A stretch of 64,000 nt of DNA from an uncultured Clostridia bacterium (GTDB taxonomy: Bacteria > Bacillota > Clostridia > Peptostreptococcales > Anaerovoracaceae), in NCBI GenBank assembly GCA_938049335.1, contig CALIYX010000023.1, forward strand, positions 1 through 64,000, in the 5' to 3' direction. Both the position numbers and the translations under genes were made by a program. The notes under the pieces were generated by a model that saw nothing but the letters and a program-made list of their open reading frames with translations, was not told where the DNA came from and ran no database searches. Positions 8,655-18,186 of this stretch are shown here, one piece after another. How positions within the stretch are numbered: position 1 is the first letter of the stretch; each line of letters starts with the position of its first letter.

Positions 8655-9709
8655 GTTTTATATCAATCGGATTTATGTTCATTGGAGCGGTTATGGGTGC
8701 TGGATTTGCTTCGGGAAGGGAAGCATGGCAGTACTTTGGCATATTTGGAGAGCAGGCTTATTTCGGCGTAGCTATTGAGGCTTTTCTTTTCGTAGCTGTA
8801 GGACTTATGACCTCATATATAGCAATCAAAAAAGAAACGACAGATATTGGCAAGATAATCATTCCGTTCGAAAGTAAATTTCTAGAAAGCCTTATAGGAA
8901 ATATAGTTTCCATCTTTGTTTTCTCAGCTGCAATTTCTATGTCTGCGGCAGGCGGATCGCTTTTGAATCAGCTATTTGGAATTCATAGAGCGGTAGGTGG
9001 TGCAATAATTGTACTTCTATCGTTTTTTACAGTTATAGGAGATTTTGAGAGAATCCTGGGTGTATTCAAATACATAATGCCAATTCTTTTGTGCATGGTT
9101 GTGGCTTTGAGCCTTTACATAGGATTTAGCTACGAAACTCCAGAGAATCTAAATATAGAGACTAAGCCTTCTTTGATGGCTTCGTCTTGGCCAATTGCAG
9201 CAGCTATTTATGTTTCATATAATGTCATGGCAACGATTCCATTTGTTTCACAGTCAGCCCTTAGGGCCAAGAGCAAGAAGCATGCTTTGATGGGAAGCTT
9301 CATGGGAGGATCCTTTCTTGCACTTCTAGGTGTTGTATTGATATTTGCGATGTTGACAGACCCTAAGCTTTCTGACAAGTCTGATCTTCCTATGCTAGCA
9401 TTTGCAGGTAAGATTGCATCATGGGCACAGCTTTTGATTTCAATTGCCTTGATGATTGCCATTTATGCGGCTGCGACTTCGGGATTTTATGGGCTATATT
9501 CGAGAATTAATATTAAAGGTGTTAACAAGGTTAATATCGCTATGGTGCTTGCAATCATTGCTTTCTGCGTAGGGCTCCTAGGTTTCAAATTCCTAGTTGC
9601 CTACATGTATCCAATCGAAGGTTATTTTGGATTTATTGTGATAAGCATGATAACAATCAACTTTTTTAGGGTATTTATAAGTAACAGAAATAAGCAGAAG
9701 AAGGTTTAA
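8651..9709 (+). CDS. YkvI-like multi-pass membrane protein
   Basis: 352 residues with about ten hydrophobic spans. The N-terminus FIGAVMGAGFASGREAWQYF carries a broken-helix glycine motif like that of LeuT-fold amino-acid/ion transporters. The whole resembles the YkvI family of putative transporters. The substrate is unknown. It is coupled to the acidic protein upstream by a 4-nt overlap, and the MBL gene starts one base after its stop. Confidence 0.75.
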   Translation: MSFISIGFMFIGAVMGAGFASGREAWQYFGIFGEQAYFGVAIEAFLFVAVGLMTSYIAIKKETTDIGKIIIPFESKFLESLIGNIVSIFVFSAAISMSAAGGSLLNQLFGIHRAVGGAIIVLLSFFTVIGDFERILGVFKYIMPILLCMVVALSLYIGFSYETPENLNIETKPSLMASSWPIAAAIYVSYNVMATIPFVSQSALRAKSKKHALMGSFMGGSFLALLGVVLIFAMLTDPKLSDKSDLPMLAFAGKIASWAQLLISIALMIAIYAAATSGFYGLYSRINIKGVNKVNIAMVLAIIAFCVGLLGFKFLVAYMYPIEGYFGFIVISMITINFFRVFISNRNKQKKV

Positions 9710-9710
9710 T

Positions 9711-10658
9711 ATGCAAGGCATAGATCACTATATAGATTTTGTGGATCACGATAGATTTACCATGCCAGAGGGCGTTGCAAGGGTAACTGCCGGAAGTGGT
9801 GGAGAAGCCTATCTCATAGATTGTAATGGTAAGACAGCTCTATATGACTGTGGTATGGCATATTGTCATGATGAGCTTCTTAAGAATATAAGATCAAAGC
9901 TTAGCGAATGGGGATACGAAAAGCTCGATTATGCTTTGCTTTCTCATACTCACTATGATCATATAGGTGCGCTTCCTTATGTAATTGAGGCTTATCCTGA
10001 GATTGTTGTAATTGCTGCACCTAAGGCAGAGAAGGTATTTCTAAGCGAGGGTGCAAAGAAGACAATGAAGAGGCTCGGAGAGGCAGCGAGGGATCGCTAT
10101 GGTAACGAGTTTCAACAGGCCCAAGACATACTAGTTTCTCCGCTTAGGGTAGATATATCAGCATCTGATATGCAGGATATTGAAATCGGCGAAAAAACTA
10201 TCAGAGTTGTATTTTCACCAGGTCATACTGACTGCTCGGTATGCTATTTGGTTTTGCCAGATAGCATAATGTTTTTATCTGAGACAACTGGAGTTATAAG
10301 AGGACCAGAATACCTTACTACTGCAATTCTAAAGGACTATACTCAGTCTATAGAGTCAACTTATAAATGTAAAAATATAGGCGCTAAGATACTGATACCT
10401 AGCCACTTTGGAACTATACCAGAGTACTACAATAACAGGTATTATGATCTATTTATTGAGACGGCCGAAAAAGAAAAAGAAGCTATAGTTAGCCTCTACA
10501 ACAAAGGGGCAAGCTTTGATGAGCTATTAGAGTGCTACAAGGATATGAACTGGACTGTTGCAAGGAGCAAGGTTCAGCCTTATGAAGCATTTTTGGAAAA
10601 TGCAAACTATATAATTAGACATCTTGTAGAAAAATTTGGGGATAAGAAGGAGAATTGA
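9711..10658 (+). CDS. MBL-fold metallohydrolase
   Basis: 315-residue metallo-beta-lactamase-fold hydrolase. The metal motif SHTHYDHIGALP (HxHxDH) is at about 83-94. Later ligands appear as FSPGHTDCSVCYL and IPSHFGTIP. No signal peptide, so it should act in the cytoplasm. The family covers many reactions and I cannot assign a substrate. The next gene begins two bases after its stop, and that gene's ribosome site lies in this gene's last codons. Confidence 0.8.
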   Translation: MQGIDHYIDFVDHDRFTMPEGVARVTAGSGGEAYLIDCNGKTALYDCGMAYCHDELLKNIRSKLSEWGYEKLDYALLSHTHYDHIGALPYVIEAYPEIVVIAAPKAEKVFLSEGAKKTMKRLGEAARDRYGNEFQQAQDILVSPLRVDISASDMQDIEIGEKTIRVVFSPGHTDCSVCYLVLPDSIMFLSETTGVIRGPEYLTTAILKDYTQSIESTYKCKNIGAKILIPSHFGTIPEYYNNRYYDLFIETAEKEKEAIVSLYNKGASFDELLECYKDMNWTVARSKVQPYEAFLENANYIIRHLVEKFGDKKEN

Positions 10659-10659
10659 T

Positions 10660-11916
10660 TTGATAAAGACAAGTAAGCTAAACTGTGGAATAACACTTGT
10701 TACAGAATATATACCTTACGTTGAGTCTGCTGCCGTAGGAATATGGGTTGGAACAGGCTCTTCAGAAGAGACATTAAAGCATGCAGGCGTATCACACTTT
10801 ACAGAACATATGATGTTTAAAGGAACAGATAAGAGAAGTGCTAAGGAAATTGCATCAGATATTGATAAACTAGGCGGACAGATAAATGCTTTTACAGGCA
10901 AGGAGGCTACTTGCTACTATGTAAAAACAACAGAGAACAATCTGCTTAAGGCAGCTGATGTACTTGTTGATATGATAACATCTTCTCGTTTTGACAAGAA
11001 AGAGATGGATAGGGAAAGGCTTGTAATCTGCGAAGAGATAAAGATGTCAAGCGACACTCCAGATGACCTTGCAATAGATGAAGGTTTACATCTTGTTTTA
11101 GAAAGCTCAAGCCTTGGCAATTCAATTCTTGGAACGCCATCTTCGCTTAAGAGAATTACAAGCAATGTAATGCATAATTATGTTAGAGACAAGTACACAC
11201 TTGATAGAATGGTTGTTTCAGTGGCCGGTAAGTTCGATGAGGAGAAGGTTAGAGATTTCTTTGAGAATGCATTTGTTTCCATGCATAAGAAACAGGCTTA
11301 CACCGAGAAAAGACAGGGTGAGTACAAGGCAAAGTATAGATCAATAAAGAAGGATATAGAGCAGAGTCATATCTGCCTAGCAACTAAATCAATTCCTCTT
11401 GATGATGATAGGTCATTTGCACTTTCAATACTTGTAAACTCTTTTGGTGGAAGCATGAGCTCAAGGCTTTTCCAAAATGTTAGAGAGCAAAAGGGGCTAG
11501 CTTATTCTGTATATGCTACAAATTCAAGTTTGAGCAGTGACGGCGTGTTTGCAATCTATGCTGGAGTTGGTCAAGAAAATATCAATAGAGCTATTTCAGC
11601 AATAAAAGAAGAGCTCGATAAGTTAAAGGATAGCGGTTTAACTAATGAGGAGCTTGAGTCATCTAGGGAGCAGCTAAAAGCTAGCTATATATTTTCTCAA
11701 GAGAGCAGCCTAGGAAGAATGTTCAAAAACGGAAAGGACCAGCTTCTGTTAGGAAGAACATATGAGCAGGATGAGATAATCTCATCTTTTGATAAGGTGA
11801 GCCATGATGGCATAAACGAGGTAAAGAAGCTGATAAGTCACTTTTCAAACTACAGCTTGGCCCTTGTTTCAAATAAGAGAGTTGATGTAAGAAGATTGAT
11901 GGAGAACCGCATATGA
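10660..11916 (+). CDS. M16-family zinc peptidase
   Basis: 418-residue insulinase-type peptidase (one N- and one C-terminal M16 half). The inverted zinc motif HFTEHMMFKG (HxxEH) is at about 45-55, with the downstream acidic ligand in EEIKMSSDTPDDLAIDE. The C-terminal half has the usual FGGSMSSRLFQNVREQKGLAYSVY. A TTG start at 10660 is chosen because AAGGAG (10647-10652) lies 7 nt before it; the longer frame from 10636 would begin inside the MBL gene. It resembles the processing-peptidase-like protein often placed next to dut in Firmicutes. It overlaps dut by 4 nt. Confidence 0.88.
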   Translation: MIKTSKLNCGITLVTEYIPYVESAAVGIWVGTGSSEETLKHAGVSHFTEHMMFKGTDKRSAKEIASDIDKLGGQINAFTGKEATCYYVKTTENNLLKAADVLVDMITSSRFDKKEMDRERLVICEEIKMSSDTPDDLAIDEGLHLVLESSSLGNSILGTPSSLKRITSNVMHNYVRDKYTLDRMVVSVAGKFDEEKVRDFFENAFVSMHKKQAYTEKRQGEYKAKYRSIKKDIEQSHICLATKSIPLDDDRSFALSILVNSFGGSMSSRLFQNVREQKGLAYSVYATNSSLSSDGVFAIYAGVGQENINRAISAIKEELDKLKDSGLTNEELESSREQLKASYIFSQESSLGRMFKNGKDQLLLGRTYEQDEIISSFDKVSHDGINEVKKLISHFSNYSLALVSNKRVDVRRLMENRI

Positions 11917-12344
11917 AAATAAAGATAGTTAGCAAATCAGGAAGAACTCCTATATATGGGACGCCACAGTCAGCAGGCTTTGATCTTCCTGCATACTTGC
12001 CAGAAGGAAGCATAGTTTTAGAAAAAGGAAAGAGAATGCTTGTTCCAACAGGTATATTCATAGAACTACCGTGTGGATATGAGGCTCAGGTTCGTGCGAG
12101 GTCAGGCCTCGCAATCAAAAATGGAATAGGTCTTGTAAACGGAATAGGGACTGTGGATGCAGACTATCGCGGTGAACTTATGGTACCTATGATTAACTGG
12201 GGTGATGAAGATTTTACTATCAATGACGGAGATAGGATTGCCCAAGTTGTAATTGCAAAGCACGAAAGAGCAGAGTTTGAACTATGTGAAGAGCTAGGTG
12301 AAACGGAAAGAGGATCAGGAGGCTTTGGTCATACAGGAGTATAA
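11913..12344 (+). CDS. dut: dUTP diphosphatase
   Basis: 143-residue trimeric dUTPase that hydrolyses dUTP to dUMP, keeping uracil out of DNA. The five conserved motifs appear in order: AGFDLPA, RARSGLAIKNGI, GIGTVDADYRGEL, GDRIAQVVI, and the C-terminal arm ERGSGGFGHTG. It is coupled to the M16 gene by an ATGA overlap and is followed one base later by dgt, grouping two nucleotide-pool enzymes. Confidence 0.95.
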   Translation: MKIKIVSKSGRTPIYGTPQSAGFDLPAYLPEGSIVLEKGKRMLVPTGIFIELPCGYEAQVRARSGLAIKNGIGLVNGIGTVDADYRGELMVPMINWGDEDFTINDGDRIAQVVIAKHERAEFELCEELGETERGSGGFGHTGV

Positions 12345-12345
12345 G

Positions 12346-13344
12346 ATGCTAAATCGTATAGAGCAGGAAAACAGAGAGAAAATTTGGCTTTCAGAGCATG
12401 CAACTAAGTCAGCAGATAGCAAGGGTCGGGCTGTCTTTGAGCCCAAGTGCGAGCTTAGAACCGAATTTCAAAGGGATAGAGATCGAATAATACATTCAAA
12501 GGCCTTTAGGCGTTTAATGCATAAAACTCAGGTTTTTCTCGGTAGCGAGGGAGATCATTACAGAACGAGGCTAACGCATACTCTTGAAGTAAGTCAGATT
12601 TCTAGAACTATCTGTAGAGCACTCCGCCTAAATGAAGATCTAGCTGAGGCAATTGCACTTGGTCATGATCTTGGACACACTCCATTTGGTCACAATGGAG
12701 AGTATATTTTAGACAGCGTACACAAATCGGGATTCAAACATAATATTCAGAGTCTAAGAGTAGTTGATGTATTAGAAACTCGTACAACAGGGCGAGGTCT
12801 AAATCTAACTTTTGAAGTTAGAGATGGCATAAGAAATCACTCTGGTGACACTATGCCACTTACACCCGAAGCTGAGGTAGTAAGGCTTTCGGACCGTATT
12901 GCATATATCAATCATGATATTGATGATGCCCTAAGAAGCGGAGTTATTAGTCTTAGTGATTTACCTAAAGAAGCCATTGATGTATTTGGCAAAAAACACA
13001 GTGAGCGTATAAATAACATGGTTTTAAATGTTATTCTAAACAGTGAAGATAGCAAGCATATATCTATGGATGAAGAGCATATGAATGCGCTTAATACATT
13101 AAGAAAGTATATGTTCCAAAATGTCTACTTAAGTCCACTCGTAAAGCATGAGGAGGACCTTGTAATGGTAGAGAAGATCATCACATCATTATATGAGTAT
13201 TTTACAGCTCATCCAGATAAGCTCCCTACAGGAGAGCAAGTTCTGATTGAAGAATTTGGCATAGAAACTGTAGTTAAAGATTACATTGCAGGAATGACCG
13301 ACAGGTTCGCAATAAATACTTATGAAAATATTTTTGAAAAATAA
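12346..13344 (+). CDS. dgt: Deoxyguanosinetriphosphate triphosphohydrolase-like HD protein
   Basis: 332-residue HD-domain protein that removes triphosphate from dNTPs. Visible motifs are the RDRIIHSKAFRRLMHKTQVF block and TRLTHTLEVSQI with the first His, followed by the HD pair in AIALGHDLGHTPFGHNGE. Further on are VRLSDRIAYINHDIDDALR and FAINTYENIFEK at the end. The start ATG at 12346 is chosen because AGGAG lies 6 nt before it; the frame is open further upstream only through the end of dut. It precedes dnaG, an arrangement common in Clostridia and Bacilli. Confidence 0.9.
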   Translation: MLNRIEQENREKIWLSEHATKSADSKGRAVFEPKCELRTEFQRDRDRIIHSKAFRRLMHKTQVFLGSEGDHYRTRLTHTLEVSQISRTICRALRLNEDLAEAIALGHDLGHTPFGHNGEYILDSVHKSGFKHNIQSLRVVDVLETRTTGRGLNLTFEVRDGIRNHSGDTMPLTPEAEVVRLSDRIAYINHDIDDALRSGVISLSDLPKEAIDVFGKKHSERINNMVLNVILNSEDSKHISMDEEHMNALNTLRKYMFQNVYLSPLVKHEEDLVMVEKIITSLYEYFTAHPDKLPTGEQVLIEEFGIETVVKDYIAGMTDRFAINTYENIFEK

Positions 13345-13404
13345 AAAGGAAATTTTGCTTTTATGTAGAATATAACTAGTAGAGCAAGTTTTTGGAGGCA
13401 GAAG

Positions 13405-15141
13405 ATGTCCTTTACAGCAAGGTCTATAGCAAATCTAAAAGATTCCATCGATATTGTTGATGTAATTTCAAGGCGTATCAGTCTGAAACGGGCAGGAAGC
13501 AATTATAAAGGCGTTTGTCCATTTCACAATGAAAAGACGCCTTCTTTTGTTGTCTCAGAAGCAAAGCAGATTTTTACCTGCTTTGGATGCGGGGCTTCAG
13601 GAGATGCGATAGAGTTTGTCAAAAGATATAACAATCTTGAGTTCAACGATGCTATAAGGCAACTTGCTAGTGAATACGGAATTGAAATGGAAGAAAATAG
13701 AGGTTACGGCGAGGATCTAGAGATTTATTATAATATCAATAGAGATGCGGCACTATTTTTCTACAAGGCTTTTACCGAGAAGGCTAACAAAGGTTATTCA
13801 TACATGAAGAGGCGAGGGATAAGGCCTGAGATACTCAAGAAATTTGGAATAGGTTATGCTGATGAGTCATGGAATAGCCTTTACGAGCATCTTACCCAAA
13901 AGGGTTATCCTGTTGATAAACTAATAGAAGTCGGGCTTGTTTCAGAATCTAAGGGAAGATATTACGATAAGTTCAGAAACAGAGTTATTTTTCCGATAAT
14001 CAATACGGCAGGCAAGGTAATAGGCTTCGGAGGGCGTGCCATAGATCCAAGTGACAATCCTAAGTATCTAAACTCACCTGAGAGTAAGGTTTTTCGCAAA
14101 AAGAACAATCTCTACGGGCTCAATTTATCAAGGGCTTCAGTGGGCAAAGAAGGGTTTATAATACTTGTAGAAGGGTATATGGATACTATAAGTCTTTATC
14201 AAGGTGGAATAACAAATGTAGTTGCATCGCTAGGAACTGCCTTAACAGAGAATCAATCACACCTAATAAAGAGATATACTAAGGACGTTGTTCTCTCATA
14301 TGACTCAGATAGCGCAGGCGTTGCAGCAGCACTAAGAGGAATGGAGATACTTCATAACGATGGTCTCAAGGTGAGAATCATAAAAATCAGTGGTGGAAAA
14401 GACCCTGATGAGCTTATTAGAAACGAAGGTAGGGATGCCTTTAGAAAGCTTGTAGAAAATGCACTTTCCTTTGGAGACTACAAGTTAAACTACATAAAAT
14501 CTAAATACAATCTTAATGACGATGACTCGCGTATAGAATGCATTAAAGAAATTGCAGATAGTCTATCAAAGCTTGGTGCTATAGAACAGGATATATATAT
14601 CAAAAAAGTATCAAAAGAGCTATCTGTATCTGAGGTTGCACTGCGAATGGAGATAAATAAATCTAAGGGTAATGCAGAGCATACACAGCGAAGGAGTGAA
14701 AATACTGCAGATCCACTTGAGGAACTAAGCTCTATAGAAAAGAATTGTCTTAGATTGATCACACGAAATGAAAGCTATATACAAAGAGTAGACGATAACA
14801 TTGAGATGTTAACTACTACTTTAGCATTAAATATTTTCTCGGCTATTAAACAACAATTTGCTGAGAATGGACAGTTAGATGTCAACTCACTTATCGATTC
14901 ACTCGATGATAATGAAACAAAAGCACTAGTGGATGTTATAGAAACGATTCCAATAGATGGCGAGGAAGAAATGATATTTGAGGACTGCAAGCGACGATAC
15001 AAGCAAAAAAAATTGCGAAGTGAGCAGGAACAGGTTATTGCTATGCTCAGCATGTTAGATGAAGAGGAGAACTCTCAGAAAAGGCAAAATGAGCTGATGC
15101 TAAGACTAAAACAAATTCAAGACGAAATCAGTGAAATTTGA
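13405..15141 (+). CDS. dnaG: DNA primase
   Basis: 578-residue primase that lays RNA primers at the replication fork. The N-terminal CHC2 zinc finger is CPFHNEKTPSF with FTCFGCGASGD. The toprim core carries FGGRAIDPSDNPKYLNSPES, ILVEGYMDTISLYQGG and VLSYDSDSAG. The C-terminal helicase-binding region is Glu/Lys rich and less conserved. TTGGAGG precedes the ATG. It overlaps the longest rpoD frame by 11 nt, giving the classical dnaG-rpoD macromolecular-synthesis pair. Confidence 0.95.
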   Translation: MSFTARSIANLKDSIDIVDVISRRISLKRAGSNYKGVCPFHNEKTPSFVVSEAKQIFTCFGCGASGDAIEFVKRYNNLEFNDAIRQLASEYGIEMEENRGYGEDLEIYYNINRDAALFFYKAFTEKANKGYSYMKRRGIRPEILKKFGIGYADESWNSLYEHLTQKGYPVDKLIEVGLVSESKGRYYDKFRNRVIFPIINTAGKVIGFGGRAIDPSDNPKYLNSPESKVFRKKNNLYGLNLSRASVGKEGFIILVEGYMDTISLYQGGITNVVASLGTALTENQSHLIKRYTKDVVLSYDSDSAGVAAALRGMEILHNDGLKVRIIKISGGKDPDELIRNEGRDAFRKLVENALSFGDYKLNYIKSKYNLNDDDSRIECIKEIADSLSKLGAIEQDIYIKKVSKELSVSEVALRMEINKSKGNAEHTQRRSENTADPLEELSSIEKNCLRLITRNESYIQRVDDNIEMLTTTLALNIFSAIKQQFAENGQLDVNSLIDSLDDNETKALVDVIETIPIDGEEEMIFEDCKRRYKQKKLRSEQEQVIAMLSMLDEEENSQKRQNELMLRLKQIQDEISEI

Positions 15142-15157
15142 AAGGACCAAGAAGCAC

Positions 15158-16348
15158 ATGAGCGTTAAAGAAATCGAAGATACTAAAGTACAGGAATTCA
15201 AAGCAGAAGAACTAAGTAATCTTCCGCCAGAACAACTAAAAATTGAACTTATTAAGCGTCTTGAGGAAAAGGGAAAATCAAACGATAATCGCTTGACATA
15301 CATAGATGTTTCCGACTATCTTGAGCATTTTGATTTAGATAAGACTGTAATTGATGAAATCTACGATACATTGCTTACAAATGACATTGAGATAGAGAAT
15401 TTTACCGAGGATTTTTCTATGCTTATGAATATCGAAGATGATGCTGAAGATGAAGATGATGGCGTTGTTCTCGATAAGGATGGAAGCATAGATGTTGATG
15501 CTACAGTTCCTAAGGGAATTTCCGTAGATGATCCTGTACGTATGTACCTAAAGGAAATCGGTAAAGTTCCTCTACTTACAGCTGACGAAGAAATTGAGCT
15601 TGCTAAGCGAATGGAAGAAGGCGACGAGTATGCTAAGATGAAGCTTTGTGAGGCAAACCTTAGACTTGTTGTAAGTATTGCTAAGAGATATGTTGGCAGA
15701 GGTATGCTATTTCTAGATTTGATTCAGGAAGGTAATCTTGGACTTATCAAGGCGGTCGATAAATTTGACTACCGTAAGGGATATAAGTTTTCAACATATG
15801 CGACATGGTGGATTCGTCAGGCTATAACAAGATCAATCGCAGACCAGGCAAGAACAATAAGAATACCAGTTCACATGGTAGAGACTATAAACAAACTAAT
15901 TAGGGTATCAAGACAACTACTTCAGACATATGGAAGAGAACCATCTCCAGAAGAAATTGCAAAGGAAATGGGAATCACCGTTGACAAGGTAAGGGAAATT
16001 CAGAAAATTGCACAGGAGCCAGTTTCGCTAGAGACTCCTATAGGTGAGGAAGAGGATAGCCATCTTGGTGACTTTATTCCAGATGATGATGTTCCGGCGC
16101 CAGCAGAGGCTGCCGCATTTTCAATGCTAAAGGAACAGCTTGTCGAGGTTCTTGACACTCTTACAGATAGAGAGCAGAAGGTATTAAAGCTTAGATTTGG
16201 TCTTGACGATGGCCGTTCAAGAACACTAGAAGAGGTTGGTAAGGAATTTGATGTTACACGTGAGCGTATCAGACAGATTGAAGCAAAAGCTCTTCGTAAG
16301 CTAAGACATCCTAGCAGAAGCAAGAAGCTAAAGGATTACTTGGAGTAA
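15158..16348 (+). CDS. rpoD: RNA polymerase primary sigma factor
   Basis: 396-residue sigma-70 group 1 factor. N-terminal region 1.1 is acidic (DAEDEDDG). Region 1.2 is DPVRMYLKEIGKVPLL. Region 2 contains NLRLVVSIAKRYVGRGMLFLDL and GYKFSTYATWWIRQAITRSI. Region 3 starts RIPVHMVETINKL. Region 4.2 ends in TLEEVGKEFDVTRERIRQIE. The ATG at 15158 is preceded by AAAGGA at 11 nt; a GTG at 15131 inside dnaG is the alternative start. It should be the factor reading the TTGACA/TATAAT promoters called here. Confidence 0.95.
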   Translation: MSVKEIEDTKVQEFKAEELSNLPPEQLKIELIKRLEEKGKSNDNRLTYIDVSDYLEHFDLDKTVIDEIYDTLLTNDIEIENFTEDFSMLMNIEDDAEDEDDGVVLDKDGSIDVDATVPKGISVDDPVRMYLKEIGKVPLLTADEEIELAKRMEEGDEYAKMKLCEANLRLVVSIAKRYVGRGMLFLDLIQEGNLGLIKAVDKFDYRKGYKFSTYATWWIRQAITRSIADQARTIRIPVHMVETINKLIRVSRQLLQTYGREPSPEEIAKEMGITVDKVREIQKIAQEPVSLETPIGEEEDSHLGDFIPDDDVPAPAEAAAFSMLKEQLVEVLDTLTDREQKVLKLRFGLDDGRSRTLEEVGKEFDVTRERIRQIEAKALRKLRHPSRSKKLKDYLE

Positions 16349-16351
16349 GCT

Positions 16352-17107
16352 ATGATTAAGCTAAGTGAAAGGCTTGAATGTATAGCAAATAGAATAGACA
16401 AGGGTGAGACCGTTGCTGATATTGGAACCGATCATGGCTACCTGCCTATATACCTTTGGGAAAACAAAATTTCTCCTAAGGTTATTATGGCAGACATAAG
16501 CAAAGGCTCACTCCAAAAAGCAAAGGATAACTGCAAGCTCAGTCAGCCTGATTTTAACTTTGATTGCAGACTTGGAGATGGTCTTGAGGTACTACAGCCA
16601 TATGAGGTTGATACTGTTGTAATGGCAGGAATGGGAGCTCTCTTGATAATAGAGATGCTCGAGTGGGACATCATCAAAACAAGAAGCTATAAGAAATTCA
16701 TACTTCAGCCACGAAATAATCTTGGTGAATTAGTCAAATGGCTAAAAGACAATAGATTTGATATCACTAATTATGACCTTGTCAAAGAGGGAAAACGCAT
16801 CTGTGAAATTCTTACTGTATGCACAGAATCCGCGGGTGAAGATTTTGGAGAAAACGTTTACAATACTGAGCATGAATCAGAATTAGATAGCGCAGAATAT
16901 GATTTTCCTGATCTTATACTCGAACATAGAAATAAATACAGTCTCGAGTATATTGATTTGCATCTGCAAAAGGAAAACTTTATTTTAGACAATATAAAGA
17001 TGAGCAGTGATTGTGAGAACAATCCTAATCTTAAGAGGCGACTTGAGCGAAAGAAGCGACTTGAGAAGCTTAAGTCTTGCCTAATAGAGGTGTCAGATGA
17101 AGCTTAA
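16352..17107 (+). CDS. trmK: tRNA (adenine(22)-N1)-methyltransferase
   Basis: 251-residue SAM-dependent methyltransferase that makes m1A22 in tRNA. The N-terminal VADIGTDHGYLPIYL is the SAM-binding motif I, followed by ADISKGSLQKAK and the family block TVVMAGMGALLIIEML, then KFILQPRNNLGELVKWL. The charged C-terminal helical tail (KRRLERKKRLEKLKS) is typical. It begins three bases after rpoD, with the ribosome site (GGAG) spanning the rpoD stop, and overlaps the Nif3-like gene by 11 nt; rpoD-trmK-nif3 is a known Firmicute order. Confidence 0.92.
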   Translation: MIKLSERLECIANRIDKGETVADIGTDHGYLPIYLWENKISPKVIMADISKGSLQKAKDNCKLSQPDFNFDCRLGDGLEVLQPYEVDTVVMAGMGALLIIEMLEWDIIKTRSYKKFILQPRNNLGELVKWLKDNRFDITNYDLVKEGKRICEILTVCTESAGEDFGENVYNTEHESELDSAEYDFPDLILEHRNKYSLEYIDLHLQKENFILDNIKMSSDCENNPNLKRRLERKKRLEKLKSCLIEVSDEA

Positions 17108-17861
17108 AGATGTATTTAAACAGTTGGATGAAATATTTCCTATAGAAGTAGCTGAGGAATGGGATAATTCTGGAACTCAGCTATTTTTGAGTGATGAATG
17201 TAACAAGGCTATGGCAGTTATTGAGATAACCGAAAGTATTGTCGATGAGGCAATAGAAAGCGATGTTGATCTTATTGTCACGCATCATCCTTTGTTCTTC
17301 TCAAGCCTAAAATCCTTATCAAATGATGAGCCGATGGGGAGAATGATAATTAAGCTTATCCAAAATAATATCAGCGTCTATTCCGCACATACATCTTGTG
17401 ATTTGGCTGATGATGGTCTTAACGATTACTTTGGTAAAGTAATTGAAGCTGAGAATATAGTGTTCATGCCTGAGCTTAATAAGTACTGCCGCTTTGGTGA
17501 GCTTACTCATGCTATGACCTTAAGTGAGCTTTGTGAGTATCTTTCTATAAAACTATCTATCCCAAGAGAAATACTCAGATACACTGGTGACGAAAAACAT
17601 CTGGTTAGCAAAATAGCTTGGTGTACAGGTTCAGGTGCAGATTTTATCTTTGATGCATATAAAGCAGATATAGACGCATACATCACAGGAGATGTTAAAC
17701 ATCATAGCGCAAGAGATGCAGAGCTTGCAGGTTATAATTTGATAGATGTTAGCCACTATGGTAGTGAGTACATCTTTGCTGATTTGGTCATAGAAAAGCT
17801 AAAAGATAAAATCGAAGTAATTACAAGTGCAACATGCAAGAGTCCGTTTAAGGTATTATAG
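17097..17861 (+). CDS. Nif3-like dinuclear metal centre protein
   Basis: 254-residue Nif3/YqfO-family protein. The first metal cluster VTHHPLFFSSLKS is at about 61-73; a later IAWCTGSGADFI loop, DVKHHSARDA and the C-terminal SHYGSEYIFAD supply the other ligands. It lacks the extra PII-like insert of long YqfO proteins. The family is often labelled GTP cyclohydrolase I type 2, but activity is uncertain. It is the last core gene before the NRPS island. Confidence 0.85.
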   Translation: MKLKDVFKQLDEIFPIEVAEEWDNSGTQLFLSDECNKAMAVIEITESIVDEAIESDVDLIVTHHPLFFSSLKSLSNDEPMGRMIIKLIQNNISVYSAHTSCDLADDGLNDYFGKVIEAENIVFMPELNKYCRFGELTHAMTLSELCEYLSIKLSIPREILRYTGDEKHLVSKIAWCTGSGADFIFDAYKADIDAYITGDVKHHSARDAELAGYNLIDVSHYGSEYIFADLVIEKLKDKIEVITSATCKSPFKVL

Positions 17862-18186
17862 AATCCTACACTATAATTTATGATCTTGTTTTCAAAGGAA
17901 AAGGAATAACTCAAAATTACAAAATAGTCTTGAATTTTCAAAAACAATATGATAAACTTTTAAAGTACTCGGATTTAGAAAATTGTTAGAGGCAAAAACA
18001 ACACAATACAAAGCGAAAGTTATAATTATTAAATTCTAAGCTGTGTTGCCATAACAATTTTTTTTAATCAATAGTTAGCTATAACTAACTATTGTAAAAT
18101 CATATATAAATGTTTGACAATAAATAACCTCGTATTAAATTTTATTGACGAACATGAAGACTTTATTATGTTGCAGAGGAAATGTT
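17862..18186. other. AT-rich intergenic left border of the NRPS island
   Basis: 325 nt between the Nif3-like gene and the importer operon. It contains the operator palindrome (18069-18094) and an isolated TTGACA (18114-18119) without a good -10 at normal spacing. Runs of A and T fill most of the rest. I see no tRNA, no att-like direct repeat and no clear terminator for the upstream operon. Confidence 0.6.
18069..18094. promoter_or_regulatory. DtxR-like operator palindrome upstream of the importer operon
   Basis: A 26-nt near-perfect inverted repeat centred on TATA (CAATAGTTAG/CTAACTATTG arms, a single mismatched pair). It shares the core TTAGnTATAACTAA with the site at 25749-25768 in front of the first NRPS gene. 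Sequences of this TTAG...CTAA kind are bound by DtxR/IdeR/MntR-family metal repressors. The classical DtxR box has a different half-site spacing, so the regulator family is inferred. TATAAC inside the palindrome could serve as a -10. Confidence 0.65.

Noticed and set aside
17851..17993. Open frame without start codon after the Nif3-like gene, ending in a Lys/Leu/Asp-rich stretch
   Set aside because: About 45 codons, no ATG/GTG/TTG with a ribosome site, and AT-rich composition makes such a frame likely by chance. A remnant of a disrupted gene cannot be shown.
18145..18186. Earlier start of the ECF fusion (TTG 18145 or ATG 18154)
   Set aside because: The extra residues translate the ribosome site AGAGGA and are not family-like. 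Not fully excluded, so noted in the feature.
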